From Platynereis dumerilii (lineage: Eukaryota; Annelida; Polychaeta; Phyllodocida; Nereididae): DNA of 64,000 nt. Position numbers and translations under genes: made by a program. This document shows, piece after piece, positions 32,586 to 44,688 of the stretch (its first letter is position 1; each line of letters begins with the position of its first letter). The notes under the pieces are model-generated. The model made no database searches. It saw nothing but the letters and a program-made list of their open reading frames with translations, and was not told the DNA's origin. The DNA lies in contig JAPTHN010000003.1 of NCBI GenBank assembly GCA_026936325.1, positions 41,060,011 to 41,124,010 on the forward strand. Direction: 5' to 3'.

Positions 32586-34600
32586 TGTGTCATTCAATCT
32601 AACTTCACTCATATTCAGAACTAAAGAAATTAAATGTGTATTTATAATTTTATATATTTCCCTAAGGTGCATAACTAGTGCTAACCATGAATGTGATCTT
32701 CCTTAAGGTGCAAATTAATATGTGGAATCGTAGATTTTAAAATTTGTATATATTTTATCTATGTTATAAAAATGTCATTTTTTCCCTATTGTATTGATGT
32801 TACTTCATACCGTTAACACTATCTTGGGGTTGTTTTATGTGTTACCATTTTATGTAATTATCTGAACCGTCTCAAATAAATTTTAATTTGAACTTGTCTA
32901 TAATTATTCTTGTTTAACCTATGTAATATTAAAGTATATATTATTAAAATGACCATAATATTCGATAAAATATAAAACTATCAATATTCTTAGAATATCA
33001 TAACAGTAAATAACAATGTAATACCTTATGGCCTATCTCAAAAATAATGAAGCCACAGGGCCGGATTTCATTGGGGGTCAAAAAATGCAGTCCTGATGAA
33101 TGTATGCAACAACTTTATATTGCACTGTTGCTTTAAATACATTCTTGTGCCAAAGTCCAGAAAATGTCATGACAATATTACAAACGACTGTCGAGATAAT
33201 CTCGAAAGTACATTGAAAAACGTGAACGTTTCACTATTTTAGCGTGACATCACATTTTTCTTCACTTGAATTATTTCAGGTGCATGAAATTTGACTTATC
33301 TCATTGTCATTTTATTAATTTTCCTTTTATCTCTATGTCCAAAGGCTTCATAAATTCATTGAAACAAGTTTATTTATGAGCTTGTTTTGACATCATTGAA
33401 TTCTTCGTGTTCCAACGTTGACTACGAAAAATTGAGTCAAATTTGGAGCTTCCGGATCTGGGATGTTGTAATTTCCCTTTTACACATTTCTGTTGAATCT
33501 TTTTGCCATTAAGACCTAGTATAATATCTACTTGGTTGTTTTGGAGCCTTTCATGCTCGTGAAAAATTCATTTCATGAAAAAATTCCAATGAATATGAGG
33601 GAAGGTGCATGTGTCGCACGTGTAACGCAAGGAGTACTTTCATATGGCAAAAAGCTATGAAAGCTCTGATTTTAACCTGGAATGGCTTGAAACATAGTAA
33701 ATCTGTGAAGCATCAATAAACTATGAACTAATACATGTTGGTGACTGATACCTGGTGGTAAAATACAAAAATGACTTTGTCGCACGCGTAACACTCACAA
33801 AAATATTGATCATATATCCAAATTTTTTTCCTGTAAATAGTGGAGCCATGATACTAATATTACCTGTTGTGAGAATTACAACACTATTTTAGTAGTTTGA
33901 ACATGTTTCATAATATAACCTAGCCGATAATATAATGGCATATATGAAATTTTTTGAAAATTTGGGGCCAAATCGGCTATAAAGGCAATATCCAATCTAA
34001 AAACACCCTTTTCATTCGAAACGGTCGTCCTTTTCCATCAGTTATGACTTATAATATCATAAAAAATTGATAGTAAGCAAAACCAGAACATTTTTTGCAA
34101 TTTCATGCAACATCGTTACTCAAAATCAGGATTTTATCTGAAAAAAGGGCCAAAAATCATGCTTCATTCATCTTTTGCTGAGTTAATACTCACTTCAGTG
34201 GCACTTATTTGTTATGAATTTGAAGCCAACATTCAGACCCATAACATAGGACAGTTTAAATTGTAAAAAAGGAACACATATGTTTCTGAGGCAAATTTAA
34301 TTACGTTTTTGAAAAAATATTGCTGAAAATTATCAAAAATAGTGTGTTTCTCACAATATATTTGGTCTATTGGAATAAAAACTGCCCTGAAGACTCTACA
34401 CTATTTGCCTTATGTCATTATATAAAGAAATTTGATTTACCTTGATGTTAAATTGACATTTAGTTTAGTTTTTTTTTGTAGACATAGAAATAAAAACTTT
34501 TAAATATTCGGTATTATTGTGCTGTCATCAGTTATTTCCACTGGTTGGAACTCTATGGTAAATATATTTTGTGGAACTTCGATATGTTCTTACAAAAATA
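32586..34600. other. Unassigned AT-rich sequence
   Basis: No gene is seen. The word GTCGCACGYGTAAC occurs at 33613 and 33780, and a CGAGATAATCTCG palindrome at 33192. A degenerate word-bearing element is possible but its ends were not found. Confidence 0.4.
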
Positions 34601-36290
34601 AAATGTACAAAGAATCCGTCAACACAGCATTGTAGCATGTTGTCTCAGCTTCGATTTGATGTAAAGATAAAAAAAATCTCTTGGGAAAATTTTGAGAAAA
34701 TTGAAATTTAAAATTTTTAGTTTTTCACACCCTTTTTTCACGCAAAATATCAGTTATATATCAAATGGCATTGCAGTGATATTGAAACATCATAATTTAT
34801 CTAGTTATACTGTAAGTTACTCAATCAGATTAAAAAAAAGAAAAAAGATTTTATTTCCAATTTTCACATCTTTTTCCAATATTTAAGTCTGTTGCAAACT
34901 CAGTGAATCTTATAATGTGTCAAAATCAAACATAAACATGGCCATCTCGGCTTTATTATTTCTTGAACCAAAGAAAAGCGGCAAATGAACCACCAGGGTG
35001 TGAGAGAATGCCTTGTTAACTTCATTAGTGATGGAAATTGATTTTTTTTTGCATTTCACCAATCAATGTTTTTCTAGTGGGATTCACAAAAACATCTGTA
35101 AAGTTATTGGACAATAAACAGCAGACGAATGTAAAAATACCTACTGTCAGCATCTGACAAGTATATATTTTCACCACAGCCTTCCAAGTATAAGTTGCAT
35201 TTGATATCTAAGGAAATTATATTTTTTGAGAGAAGTATTTGTTTAAATCAATAAAAACAAACATATGCAAGTTGCTTAATGGCTGAAATGGCCAATTCCA
35301 AATTCTATTACAATGCCTCTGTTCATACTGAAATATTGGTTGCAATTTATGGTCTTCTGAAGAATTTTAAGGGCTTTTTTTACCTGTTTTTGCCAATTGT
35401 TAAAATTATTTCATGGAATTTAATGGTTGTCGACTTCAAAAATTCAGTTGTTCAGTTGCAGCTTGCCTTTGTGCAACCAACAGAGTATTAAACTATCAGT
35501 CAATAGATTCTCTTCCATGGTCACATAATCAATATTGCTTATCTGTAAACTTTCCAAATGGAATTAGGAGATATTATGATTTTAAAAAGTTAACTTCATA
35601 CCAGAAGCTCTGAAATAAATATCTATTGGTGACATTATTTATTTTTTGATATGAATGACAACATTCAAAAATGCAATTAATGCATCCTATACATATTTTA
35701 TAGCCAATACATTGCATTAGTAATGTAAAATCTGCATAGAAAGTACGAAATTGAAACTTATGCACAATTGAAGAAAATCAATAAAATACCATCGGAAGTC
35801 CCTAAACAAACATTTCGAATTTAAGGAATGGACAATTGAGGCAACCATGTTTCTTCAGATTTTAATTACAGGTTTGGATATCGATATGAAGAGATATACT
35901 TTGAAAGTGTTGCGACATACATCTCAAAATATGGATATAGAAATGCTGTAAAAGCCCTAGATATGTCTTGTTATTGGCTATATAGCCAGGGTGTTCTACT
36001 ACGCAACTTATACAGTTGATAAATTCAGGACATAATGCAGGTTCAGTTGAATTGACTCTAAATGGGTTCGGAGAATGAAGATTATAGTGTAGCAAGTTTG
36101 TAACACCTTCAGAACGTGATAATCCTTTAAAAACCACTTAATCATAATTCTGAATTTGGTCCACTGTAGGCCTATACATAAGCATCAACGTGGGAAAGGA
36201 AAGCATTTCTATGTTAAAATATTAAACGCTGTGTTGACAGATTCTTTGTACATTTTTTTAACCCTAAACTTTGTTGAAGGACACTGTGAG
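34600..36290. mobile_element. ~1.7-kb TIR element (second copy of the 5036-5592 repeat)
   Basis: Left 34608-34640 (TGTACAAAGAATCCGTCAAC) and right 36225-36290 (GTTGACAGATTCTTTGTACA, then CTTTGTTGAAGGACACTGTG) are inverted copies. The right half (35862-36240) is an inverted, close match to 5240-5590. The centre (34760-35860) is AT-rich, with no domain in its 60-91-codon frames. It is a non-autonomous DNA element of unknown superfamily. Confidence 0.6.
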
Positions 36291-36700
36291 AATACTATTA
36301 TAGATATTAAAATTACCACTTTATAAAATGATCATTATCAGTTGATGAAACAGGTCGACAAAAACCAAATCCACCAGGCAAATGTGGTTTGTGAAGAATG
36401 CATTTGAAATCTCAGATGAAATATTGCATGTTACGTGAACAAAATGTTCAAGTTTCAATTTACTCTGAACAACACCAAATTGCATGCTGATAAGTCTTTT
36501 TTGAAGGGAAGAAAAAGAAAAGTAGATATATAAAGGTAAAGCCTATCAAAATAGCATAATAAGCTTAGCATTTTTGAATATGTTGCCAACTCAATTCTAA
36601 AGTTTCGTATGATTAGGAAAAGGATGAAAGTTTTCATCCAAAGAGATTGATGGTATACAGTTGAGCGTTTTTCATGAATAAACAAAACTTTCTGCTCACT
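36291..36700. other. Unassigned sequence
   Basis: No gene or repeat recognised. Confidence 0.4.
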
Positions 36701-36704
36701 GAAT

Positions 36705-36795
36705 AAATGATGGCTTCATGGCATGATGGTAGGCTTGTCCGCAGTGTGCACACAGGATGCTGGTTCAAATCCCATTCCATCTTGTCCTGGATTTA
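36705..36795 (+). mobile_element. Possible tRNA-derived SINE head
   Basis: TGGCATGATGG (A-box-like) at 36718 and GGTTCAAATCC (B-box-like) at 36761 are spaced as in tRNA-derived promoters. Flanking tRNA stems are not clear, so this is tentative. Confidence 0.35.
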
Positions 36796-36826
36796 TCGCT
36801 ATTATGGTTGCCACGCAGTATGGAGT

Positions 36827-36949
36827 GAGTGCACAGTTGTCACCTCAATTGCATTTTCAAGGGAACAATTTTTTAATTTAGGGTCTGTGAGTGCACAGTT
36901 GTCACCTCAATTGCATTTTCAAGGGAACAATTTTTTAATTTAGGGTCTA
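36827..36949. repeat. 62-bp tandem duplication
   Basis: GAGTGCACAGTTGTCACCTC through AATTTAGGGTCTGT is repeated immediately, starting at 36827 and 36889, without visible differences. It is a recent local duplication. Confidence 0.9.
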
Positions 36950-37510
36950 AGAAACTTATTTCTGACACCAAGGATACATATATATAAACTTTTATTAGAC
37001 AAACTGGATATCAAAAGAGATACATGTGTCTTCAAAATCATAGCAAAACAAAAGCAAAATCAATGTCTACACTAATCTACAGACTACAGAGAGTTAAAAT
37101 GCAATTAAGTATATATAGAATTTTACAATACTGGTCCCAGTTCTAGTGGTTACATCTAGAATACATAAAATAAAATGGTAAATTTCTGATACTTTAAAAA
37201 GAGTCCCAATTCAGAGTGTCAATATCAAATTACAGATGTCATTTCAGTCATTAAACATTTACTTAAATTAATACGATAATATGTCACATGGACCAGCAGC
37301 AACTGCTAGGAGGCCATGTAACACAAAAGTAAGTCTTGAAGATATTCCAAAATAAATCTACATCTAATTAGTATCATTCATAGTCATACATAAAAATAAA
37401 ATACAAATGCTACAAACAATTTAATGTATTCTGAAAACATGCCCTGCATACACATATATATAGCATTCAGACAGTTACAATATAAAATCTACATATATAT
37501 AAAAGTTTAG
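36950..37510. other. Unassigned AT-rich sequence
   Basis: No gene is seen. It consists of AT-rich sequence with short ATATATA runs. Confidence 0.4.
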
Positions 37511-37514
37511 CATT

Positions 37515-37727
37515 ACAGGCGGATTCCAGAGGGCCACTTCCACCTCCTCCACCAACAAATAACCCCATTTCAAGCCCATTCTCCATCACAAAACCCCTAT
37601 TGCTGTCAAAACATTGTTTCTTTCCACTGCAATTCACTAACTTGCCAAAAAAACCAAAATTCCCCCATTGCAAGCATGCCTTTCATGACCCCCTTCCCAA
37701 AACATAACATTGGATCCACCACTGCCT
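37515..37727. mobile_element. MITE with GGCGGATTCCAG / TTGGATCCACCACTG ends
   Basis: AGGCGGATTCCAGAGG at the left and ATTGGATCCACCACTG at the right are diverged inverted ends. The interior is C-rich. It resembles the shorter element at 56119-56208, which has CAGTAGCGGATCCA ends. It is non-coding. Confidence 0.5.
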
Positions 37728-38720
37728 CATAGGGTTATTTCTTTGCGCACAATGCATACCTGCCTGTCAACTCCTCTTGCTAACTGCCATGCATTTCACC
37801 TCTTTTTTCCCGTATACCTTTCAAATGGCCTACAGTTGCATTGTCTGCTTAGTGCCAATTCTTCCACGATTCAACAAAATTTCAATTTTTCCTATGCTGC
37901 TGAGCCTATTCCTTCTTCAGCTTACTTCCCTTTCGTCTGCTTTGTTGTCATCTAGGAGGATCCAGCATTTTCGCGCCGTTTCATGTTTTCCATTCACGCC
38001 AAGTAAACTGCATAACACCATAGTCTGTGTGCCCTATATTGACTTTCTTTCACTCTGCCACTCCCTCACAATTGCTATTACGGTAATTGACTATAATTTA
38101 CCTCTACTTACATTGTTATTGAAGTGTCACTTCTTAATTGGGTGTGTTGTGAAGTGCAATTCAGACCCCACACCCTTGACACTTCTGCATTTCTTTGTAC
38201 AAAAATCACATATTGTCACACTTTCCTTATACCCTCACATGTTAGTTGTCTACTGTAAGGTAACAAAAGCCAGTTGTTTCTTGCTGTTTTAATCCTCTTA
38301 TTACTTAAATATTACACTTTTATCACCACTCACCCCTCCTTTGATCTTTATTGTAGTTCCAATTTTCGCCACGGCGCCACTGTCTCACAACTACGGCAGT
38401 TCTGAAAGTGCCATTACACTGCCCAGTAGCTCTCAGTGGACCAACTTCATATCAAAAATCCAATCACTGTTTCATACATGGATAAAAACAAACTAAAAAT
38501 TCACTCAAGGGTCCTGTAATGGGTATATTCTAGTAAAATATAAAATAATAAAAGGCATTTATATAGTTAATTCACAAGTTCATTCAACAAAATCTCTTTA
38601 GCAAATTGTCCAAAGTCAAGGTTCGGAAATTTCTACTCAACATGTAGGGAGGCACAGCAACACACCTAAAATATGTAAAATATACACTTTAAATTTTGAA
38701 TCATTAATTTCTTAGCTACA
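37728..38720. other. Unassigned sequence
   Basis: A 171-codon open frame (37777-38292) is rich in Phe/Leu/Ser/Cys from pyrimidine-rich DNA and shows no domain. I do not call it a gene. Confidence 0.35.
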
Positions 38721-38721
38721 C

Positions 38722-39010
38722 TTACATTACTCTATTAAGGGAACGACCTATCGCCTGTATTATCTCCGGTCTTTTATCTGACATAAGTGCAATAAATTGT
38801 TCACTTTTATCAAGACTACTTAGGTTGGGCATAAGGCAACTAACGCTGTCAAGAAGCTCTACTCTAGGGCAGATTTCACGAAAAGTGCTCTTAAAAGGTA
38901 CTTTAAACTTTCCAACCCTTTTGTTATCTCTCTGTTGCTTCCTGAAGCAAGTAAACCTATTACTAAGTACATCTGTGAGGTAATGAATAAATATCAATAA
39001 AATATTCCTC
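38722..39010 (-). mobile_element. LINE 3-prime remnants, apparently two in opposite orientation
   Basis: On the minus strand 38865-38722 reads LMPNLSSLDKSEQFIALMSD, then KRPEIIQAIGRSL, a typical LINE C-terminus. On the plus strand from about 38860, YSRADFTKSALKRYF...SKPITKYICEVMNK starts with the same RADFTK words that LINE F encodes at 39945 on the minus strand, with about 24 of 26 bases matching in inverse orientation. The arrangement suggests an inverted LINE end, either twin priming or two insertions. Confidence 0.45.
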
Positions 39011-39244
39011 AAATATGTAGCTTTTTCCTATTAAAAAAATATTTTTTATGCCTCATGAGGACAATTTTGGACGGCCAAACTTACTGGTGATCAGACATGC
39101 TTACTTTGGCACTCTGTGGAATCAGCTAAAACCAATTCAGGAAAATGTAATGGTATGTGATTGATAAAAAACATCTTGAAAATTATTTTGGAACCATTTT
39201 TAATGGTCTTGGTCATTATAAAGCTTAAAAAAAATGAAAAATAA

Positions 39245-39895
39245 AAAAAGACTGCTAATATAACTCAATTCCTTCTCAAGACACTGAAGTTACATTAGCA
39301 ACTTTTACATGGAAATTTTTCTGTGTTCTCGCTACTTATGCCAATTTCAAACATGAAATTATAATATTTTATTGAAAAACGTGTCTTATTTGCCTATATA
39401 CATCACCAAAAACATAAATGACTGGGTGTGGTACCTGTTTCTTTATTGCTAATGTAACTGCAATTTTGCATCCGTCCATTTCATAGTGTTACATTAGCAA
39501 AATGCGTACATAAAAATTATGTTAAAAAACACATGATTAGATCTCAATTTTTTTCTGAACTGAAAGCCAGGTCTCCCAAGAGCAGGCCAGGGGTGGTACC
39601 CTGCTGGTGACTTCATTTATATCGCAGTAGGATCAGCATAAAAAATTCCGTCCTCCATCATTCGTCATTGTTACATTAGCACAAGGCCATATTTTTAGTT
39701 ACTCTGACCTACCAATCCAACAGAAAAGATTGTTTACCCATGATTTTATTTAATGGATTGACACAATAAAAGATTTAGATTTCAGCTTTTTTTAGTCCTG
39801 CCAGCTATCCTCTGAAAAAGCACCCTGAGAAAATCTGAGAATCTACGAATCGATTATGTCTGGCCTTATCAGTATTGTGCTAATGTAACTTGTTG
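39245..39895. mobile_element. TIR-like element with repeated GTTACATTAGC word
   Basis: AGTTACATTAGCA at 39288 and TGCTAATGTAACT at 39880 are inverted. The word also occurs at 39249 (variant GCTAATATAACT), 39448, 39491 and 39672 in both orientations. The right end abuts the coding sequence of LINE F, so it probably interrupted that LINE. The left boundary is uncertain. There is no open frame. Confidence 0.5.
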
Positions 39896-40864
39896 ACAAG
39901 TGTTGGTAAGTCATTTTGCAGCTTTTTCGTGAAATCTGCCCTAGGGATATTGTTATAAGTACAAATTAAGAGACAGTGAATCTCGTCTTCTATACTGTCA
40001 GTATTACATTTCTCACACTTTCTCTGTTCTATCGGAATTTTGGGTATGTTATGTCTACCTGTTTCAATTTTTAGATTATGAGAGCTTACTCTGTATCTGG
40101 CAATGTTGCTGTATGTTTTCTTTGAGAGGTTTAGACTTAGATACGGTTCTAGACAGTAACTTGTCTTGAAAATTTTATATGTGCGCAGTTTGGGAAATTT
40201 ATCTGAGTTATTAATTTCATTCAAAATTCTGGACTGTTCCTCTGAAAATAGTTTAAGTTTGATTTCCTTTGTAATCTTGCAAGGCTCTTTGGTTAGCCAG
40301 ACAATGTTAGCATTTTTCATTATTTTTGCTATCTTGCTGTACCAGTTGTTCTGACCAGTATTGTGATTATTTATCTGTATATTTAGGCATTTATGTAAGA
40401 TATCATCACTTGGTAGATTTTTAACTTTAGCCCAATAGCTTACTCCAATTATTTGTTGCCTTATCTTTAGAGGAAATCTTCCTGTTTCTGCATACACAGC
40501 TAGTGTTGGCGTCTGCCGTCTCACATTGAGAACATGTTTAAGAAAGCTAATTTGTATCTTCTCAATTTGGAGGATTTCTGCCGCGCCAGACCAAAAGGCG
40601 CTGTTATATTCAAGGATTGGAAGTACATAACTATCAAACATTTTTAGGGCAAGTGACGGGGATATGTGACCCAGAGAGGGTTTCATGCGCCCATATAATG
40701 TAAAAAGTGCCTTCTGGGCTTGTATTGCTATGTAATCTGCCATCTTCTTATGAATGTTTCTTTGATTACAAATGGTATGTCCTAAGTATTTAAATATTTC
40801 AACATTTTCAATTTGCTCACTGTTATACTGGAAATGATTGTGGTTTTTTACAATGAGTTCTACT
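39880..40864 (-). mobile_element. LINE F: 5-prime-truncated non-LTR retrotransposon, C-terminal region
   Basis: The minus-strand frame runs from about 40860 (ELIVKNHNHFQYNSEQ, EIFKYLGHTICNQRN = after the active site) through a 287-codon stretch, 40743-39880. It includes LALKMFDSYVLPILEYNSAFW, LKHVLNVRRQTPTLAVYAE and a zinc-binding-like CEKCNTDSIEDEIHCLLIC (C-x2-C...H-x4-C). This zinc knuckle and thumb differ from LINEs A-E, so it is another clade, which I cannot name with confidence. The palm with its YADD box is missing. The 3-prime part is cut by the GTTACATTAGC element. Confidence 0.8.
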
Positions 40865-41120
40865 CCAGTGATTCAAAGTTGTCGCAAGGTTCCATATGCA
40901 AAGCTCGCTCCTTTGAAGAAGAAAGCCCTGGAGAAATTGGAACGGCAAGGCGATATTGCAAGTGTGGACAAGCCAACGGATTGGGTCCATAAGTGAAGAA
41001 GAATGGCAACCTTACCTGGTGGCATGTCGTGAGATGGGCTCCTAAAAAGGATGGTTCTGTGACACTCCGCAAACAAATTTGTCATTCAGCTGTCAAGTGT
41101 CCAGTTTTCGACAATCAAAA
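40865..41120 (+). mobile_element. Ty3/gypsy-like LTR retrotransposon fossil fragment
   Basis: A short stretch of pol resembles the beginning of a Ty3/gypsy reverse transcriptase, including words such as RKVPYA and PTDWV. It is a broken fragment with a few breaks. No LTRs, gag or other pol domains are recognised around it. It abuts the truncated 5-prime side of LINE F. It is clearly an old relic; its age cannot be estimated without LTRs. Confidence 0.6.
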
Positions 41121-42503
41121 CGCCTATCAAAGCGGTTGTAGCCCTGAATGTGATCTCCTTACCTTCACCATGTTATCACCCTGTTTTTAAACCTATGTTG
41201 CATCTTCGAAAATTTCCGTTTTTTAAGCTACAGTAAGTACTACTTATCTTAATAAAAAGTGTTTGCAACTTCATCAATATTACATATAATTGCACGAAAT
41301 TTGGTATGTGATATACAGAAGACATTTGTGTCGAAATTAATTAAAGCCGTTTGCATCATTTAATGTTTGCAAATGAAGGAGTTTTTTTATCTCAACTTGC
41401 TCACGAAAGCTAACCCTTGTGAACTATTTCCTTTGAGGAACGTTGGTCTAAGGAAGCATTAAACCTCCAATTCACATCGGACCCAACGTTACTAAACTAC
41501 GTATTTTGTCGACACATGATACCGAGATTATTACGTACGTATATAGGCCTATCATAAATATTGCGTATTTCTCCAACCTTTCTTAACAACGTGGCCCTCA
41601 CGTTGAAGGAATGGTCGTTATACGCCTCTGGGGCGTCAGGCATGGCAGGCCAGCCCAGCGTGCTGCTTCTTGCACATGCGCACAATCGATGAAGAAGGTG
41701 GCCATGGCTGCCCACGCTCGTGTGTATTTGGATTTTATCGGTCCAGAACATGATCTATTTCACCGTAATACGCAGTTTATCCATGGAATGTTGATTCTAG
41801 GATGTGTCTTAGTTAGATGACTCCTGGATGGACTCTAGCTGCTGTGTATGTCTCAAAGTCATCTTGTCAATCGGCGATGTGAAAGATCTGGATTGTCATT
41901 AGCAGGGGGGCGCTGGTCAGGGGCGGAGCACTCGGATCGCCTGGGGGACTGCCGCATTGCTTCAGGCCGATCCAGCAACCAGGCCTGCCCTGCCTGCCCC
42001 AGAAAAAATAAATTAAATTGAATTAAATAAAGCCCTTGAATATTGACCCTCATAATGGTTGAATAAAGAAATACTCTTATCAGATTTTACTGCAGGATTT
42101 CTTTTTTGCAGGGGATTTCAAATTTTTCTTTTTTTTGAGGTCAGGATGCTTGGTTTGGATTTTTTTGTTGAACACCTGCAAAGAGAAAACATGAATGAAA
42201 ACAGTGAAGAGAAGAGAAAAACAGACAGAGATAGAGAGAGCAGAGCCAGGCAGCAAGCACTGAAGGTGGCTCCAAAATTAGCAGACTTTTCTGCCTTGTT
42301 TTACCAAGCAGTCTACAGTCCATTCAAGGAATACAATAGATAACAAAATTCACATACCTTGTAAGGGATTAATACTTCAACTCTGAAGAGTGGAAAAATC
42401 CCAATTCAAATTGGCCTGCTGGATAGGTGGCATTCCGATGCAAGTAAGCTCACTTCAACTCCGGTCTTAAGTGATATTCTCTTGCTCGTTTGTGGTTGAG
42501 CAG
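41121..42503. other. Unassigned sequence
   Basis: No gene is confidently seen. The interval 41830-42035 is unusually GC-rich and ends in an AATAAATTAAATTGAATTAA tail, which could be a retroposon 3-prime end. The frames at 41611-41820 and 42059-42343 show no safe domain. Confidence 0.35.
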
Positions 42504-42505
42504 TA

Positions 42506-43859
42506 GGGGAGACCGGGGCTGGTTGTCACAGGGGCAGGTTGTCACAGTGTGTAAAACTTAAACATGCTACTATTTCTATATAAAGCATGCAGGAGCACTG
42601 CCATTCTATATGAATAGCAAAAGGGGAGTGACTTAAACCTATCTGGTGAATATATACCTATATCATTCGTAATATTGATGTCCTACTGGACATTTTTTTA
42701 AATTCAGAATTCGGGGCAGGTTGTCACATTTCGGGGCAGGTTGTCACACTCTCGGGGCAGGTTGTCACACTTTTGGTTAAGGGCTTGGATACAGGAAGTG
42801 GGACTCTGTAGGGCAGATCTTGACCAAGAAAAGTTATTTTGGACATATAAAGAATCCTTTACTTGCCCAGTGAAGACCTTAACAAACATGCTACTCTGTA
42901 CAAGGGTGCTACAAATGAAGGCTTACCAATCAGCAGGAAAGCATTCTGGTCTGGAGGAGGATTTTCACGTTTTTTTTGCAAATTTTACATACTAGCATAG
43001 TACCCGTCAGAATGCATTTATATAAGGGCCAGTCTTTGCAGACAGTGGGCCCTCCCTGGGGCCCTCCCTCCATTGGAGTCCAGGGAAAACAGAAGAACAA
43101 TCAGCAGCGCATGAGAGAAGATTGATAGTGGTGCATAAATGACGAAAAAGTGCACTGGAAATACGCATAATATGAACTGTTTTAAGAAAGCACACCCACT
43201 TATGGTTGTTGTAAGGTGTGAAATAAAGTTACTTGCAAATTTGTAGTTATGGGCATTGAGTAGTTTGGGAGGAGTAGCGTAAAGCATCCATGAATTAAGG
43301 GTATGATAAATTTGAAATTGTTTTATTTAAACACAATGCAATATCTGGATACATCTTCAGTCATCAATAGCATGTATAAAGCACAAAGTTATATTTGTGT
43401 TAGTTTTTTTGGTTTAAAAGCCTGGTCCTAATAGGTAACAACCAGCTCCAAAAAGTGTGACAACCTGCCCCGCCTTTTTGTGACAACCTGCCCCGATTGA
43501 TGAAAATTCCAAAAACGGGTGACCAAGGCCGTTGTTATCAAAATTTTCACTATTTGTTGTTATCATGATTTAAAGAAATGTCTACATGGTAAGTTTATCA
43601 ACTGTACCTTTTTCAACAACTATTTGATAAAGACTAGAATTGCATGCAAGTTGAAGGTAAAAAATTACTTTTCGTGACAGGAAATTTTTAACAGATTGTG
43701 TGCCTACCATACTCCCTTCCAGGGGTCAAGATTTTTCAAAAATACTCCAGTGGGTTATAAAAGTAATAAACAATGATTGGTTGAGCTGTGTGACTCCATA
43801 GTTTAGTGCAATAAAAAGTGTGACAACCTGCCCCTGTGACAACCAACCCCGATCTCCCC
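42506..43859. mobile_element. TIR element with GGGGCAGGTTGTCACA word, copy 1 (holds a Helitron)
   Basis: The tips are GGGGAGACCGGGGCTGGTTG at the left and, inverted, GGGGAGATCGGGGTTGGTTG at the right, with TA outside both. The word occurs as a pair at the left end, a triplet near 42714-42770 and inverted pairs near 43457-43497 and 43819-43845. Removing the 315-bp insertion at 42992-43306 leaves 1039 bp, exactly the length of copy 2. No transposase is encoded. Confidence 0.85.
42992..43306 (-). mobile_element. Non-autonomous Helitron, 315 bp
   Basis: Copy 2 of the host element gives the empty site TTTTACATATAAATTTG; here it is split as TTTTACATA / TAAATTTG with nothing duplicated, an insertion between A and T. 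On the minus strand the insert begins TCATACCC and ends GACGGGTACTATGCTAG. A 5-prime TC, a 3-prime CTAG (the CTRR rule) and A/T insertion without duplication are the Helitron hallmarks. The hairpin before CTAG is degenerate. Confidence 0.8.
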
Positions 43860-43861
43860 TA

Positions 43862-44688
43862 CTTGGGAAATTGTTTTTGCCCAATCTAATCTTACACAGT
43901 TTAAGAGATATTTATTTGTTAATTTTTGTAACTGGTGTAGCTACTATTTCTTTACGGCTCCATCCAATTATCACCAGCAAGCATCCTGTTGAAGGTTTAA
44001 AATCTCAAAGTTACCAAATGGATTGAATTAGCTATGGAAAAGATGGCGCTACAAGACTCTCTGAGACTCAGGATACCAGGTTCTGCAACTTTGTGCAAAC
44101 CTTCAACAAACCTTTGGCAGATACGTATGATCAGACGTTTGCCCTGAACATTACTTTCAAACGTCCATACATATAAAAAACACGTTGGAGAAACCTTGCA
44201 TCTTAGGTATTGCCAAATGTGCTACCATACATTTGATAAACCTATGAATCAAGGGTATGGTCATACATAATATTTACTCTAAGGTTGTAAATACCTCTCA
44301 AATGAATGTCCGACAAACCTATGAATCAAAGGTACGGTCATGCATAATAGTCAAACTTTCTTCAAACCTCTCACCAAAGGTATGACTTACGTAATAGTCT
44401 AAGGTTTTAAAAACCTCTCAAATGAATGTTTTACAAACCTATGAATCAAAGGCAGGGTCATACGTAATAGTGAAATGTTCTTCAAACCTCTCAACCAAAG
44501 GTAAGACTTACGACTGACACGTTTAGCCAAACGTTACAACCAAATGTTTTTCCAACCTCTCAACCAAAGGTATAACTTACGTGTGACTCAAACGTTAGGC
44601 CAAACTATAAAACAAACTATCTGCCAACCTCTTACTAAGGTTGCGACCTACGTTTGGTTTTCCATCTGAGAGCAACGGTTGGAAATTA
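43862..44688. repeat. Degenerate tandem repeats around AAACCTATGAATCAAAGG
   Basis: From about 44090 to 44650, words CAAACCTATGAATCAAAGGT, CAAACCTCTCAACCAAAGGT and GACTTACGTAATAG alternate at spacings near 60-110 bp. The first 200 bp (43862-44060) show nothing recognisable. No coding potential is seen. Confidence 0.6.

Noticed and set aside
32586-34600. A further word-bearing element based on GTCGCACGYGTAAC
   Set aside because: Only two copies of the word and no inverted ends were found.
37777-38292. 171-codon open frame as a host gene
   Set aside because: Composition is that of pyrimidine-rich non-coding DNA. It overlaps another frame of similar quality, and no domain or signal is convincing.
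41611-41820. A 69-codon frame with a YLDFIGP stretch that recalls an integrase-like motif
   Set aside because: The match is one short motif in a frame with no other supporting motif, so it is probably chance.
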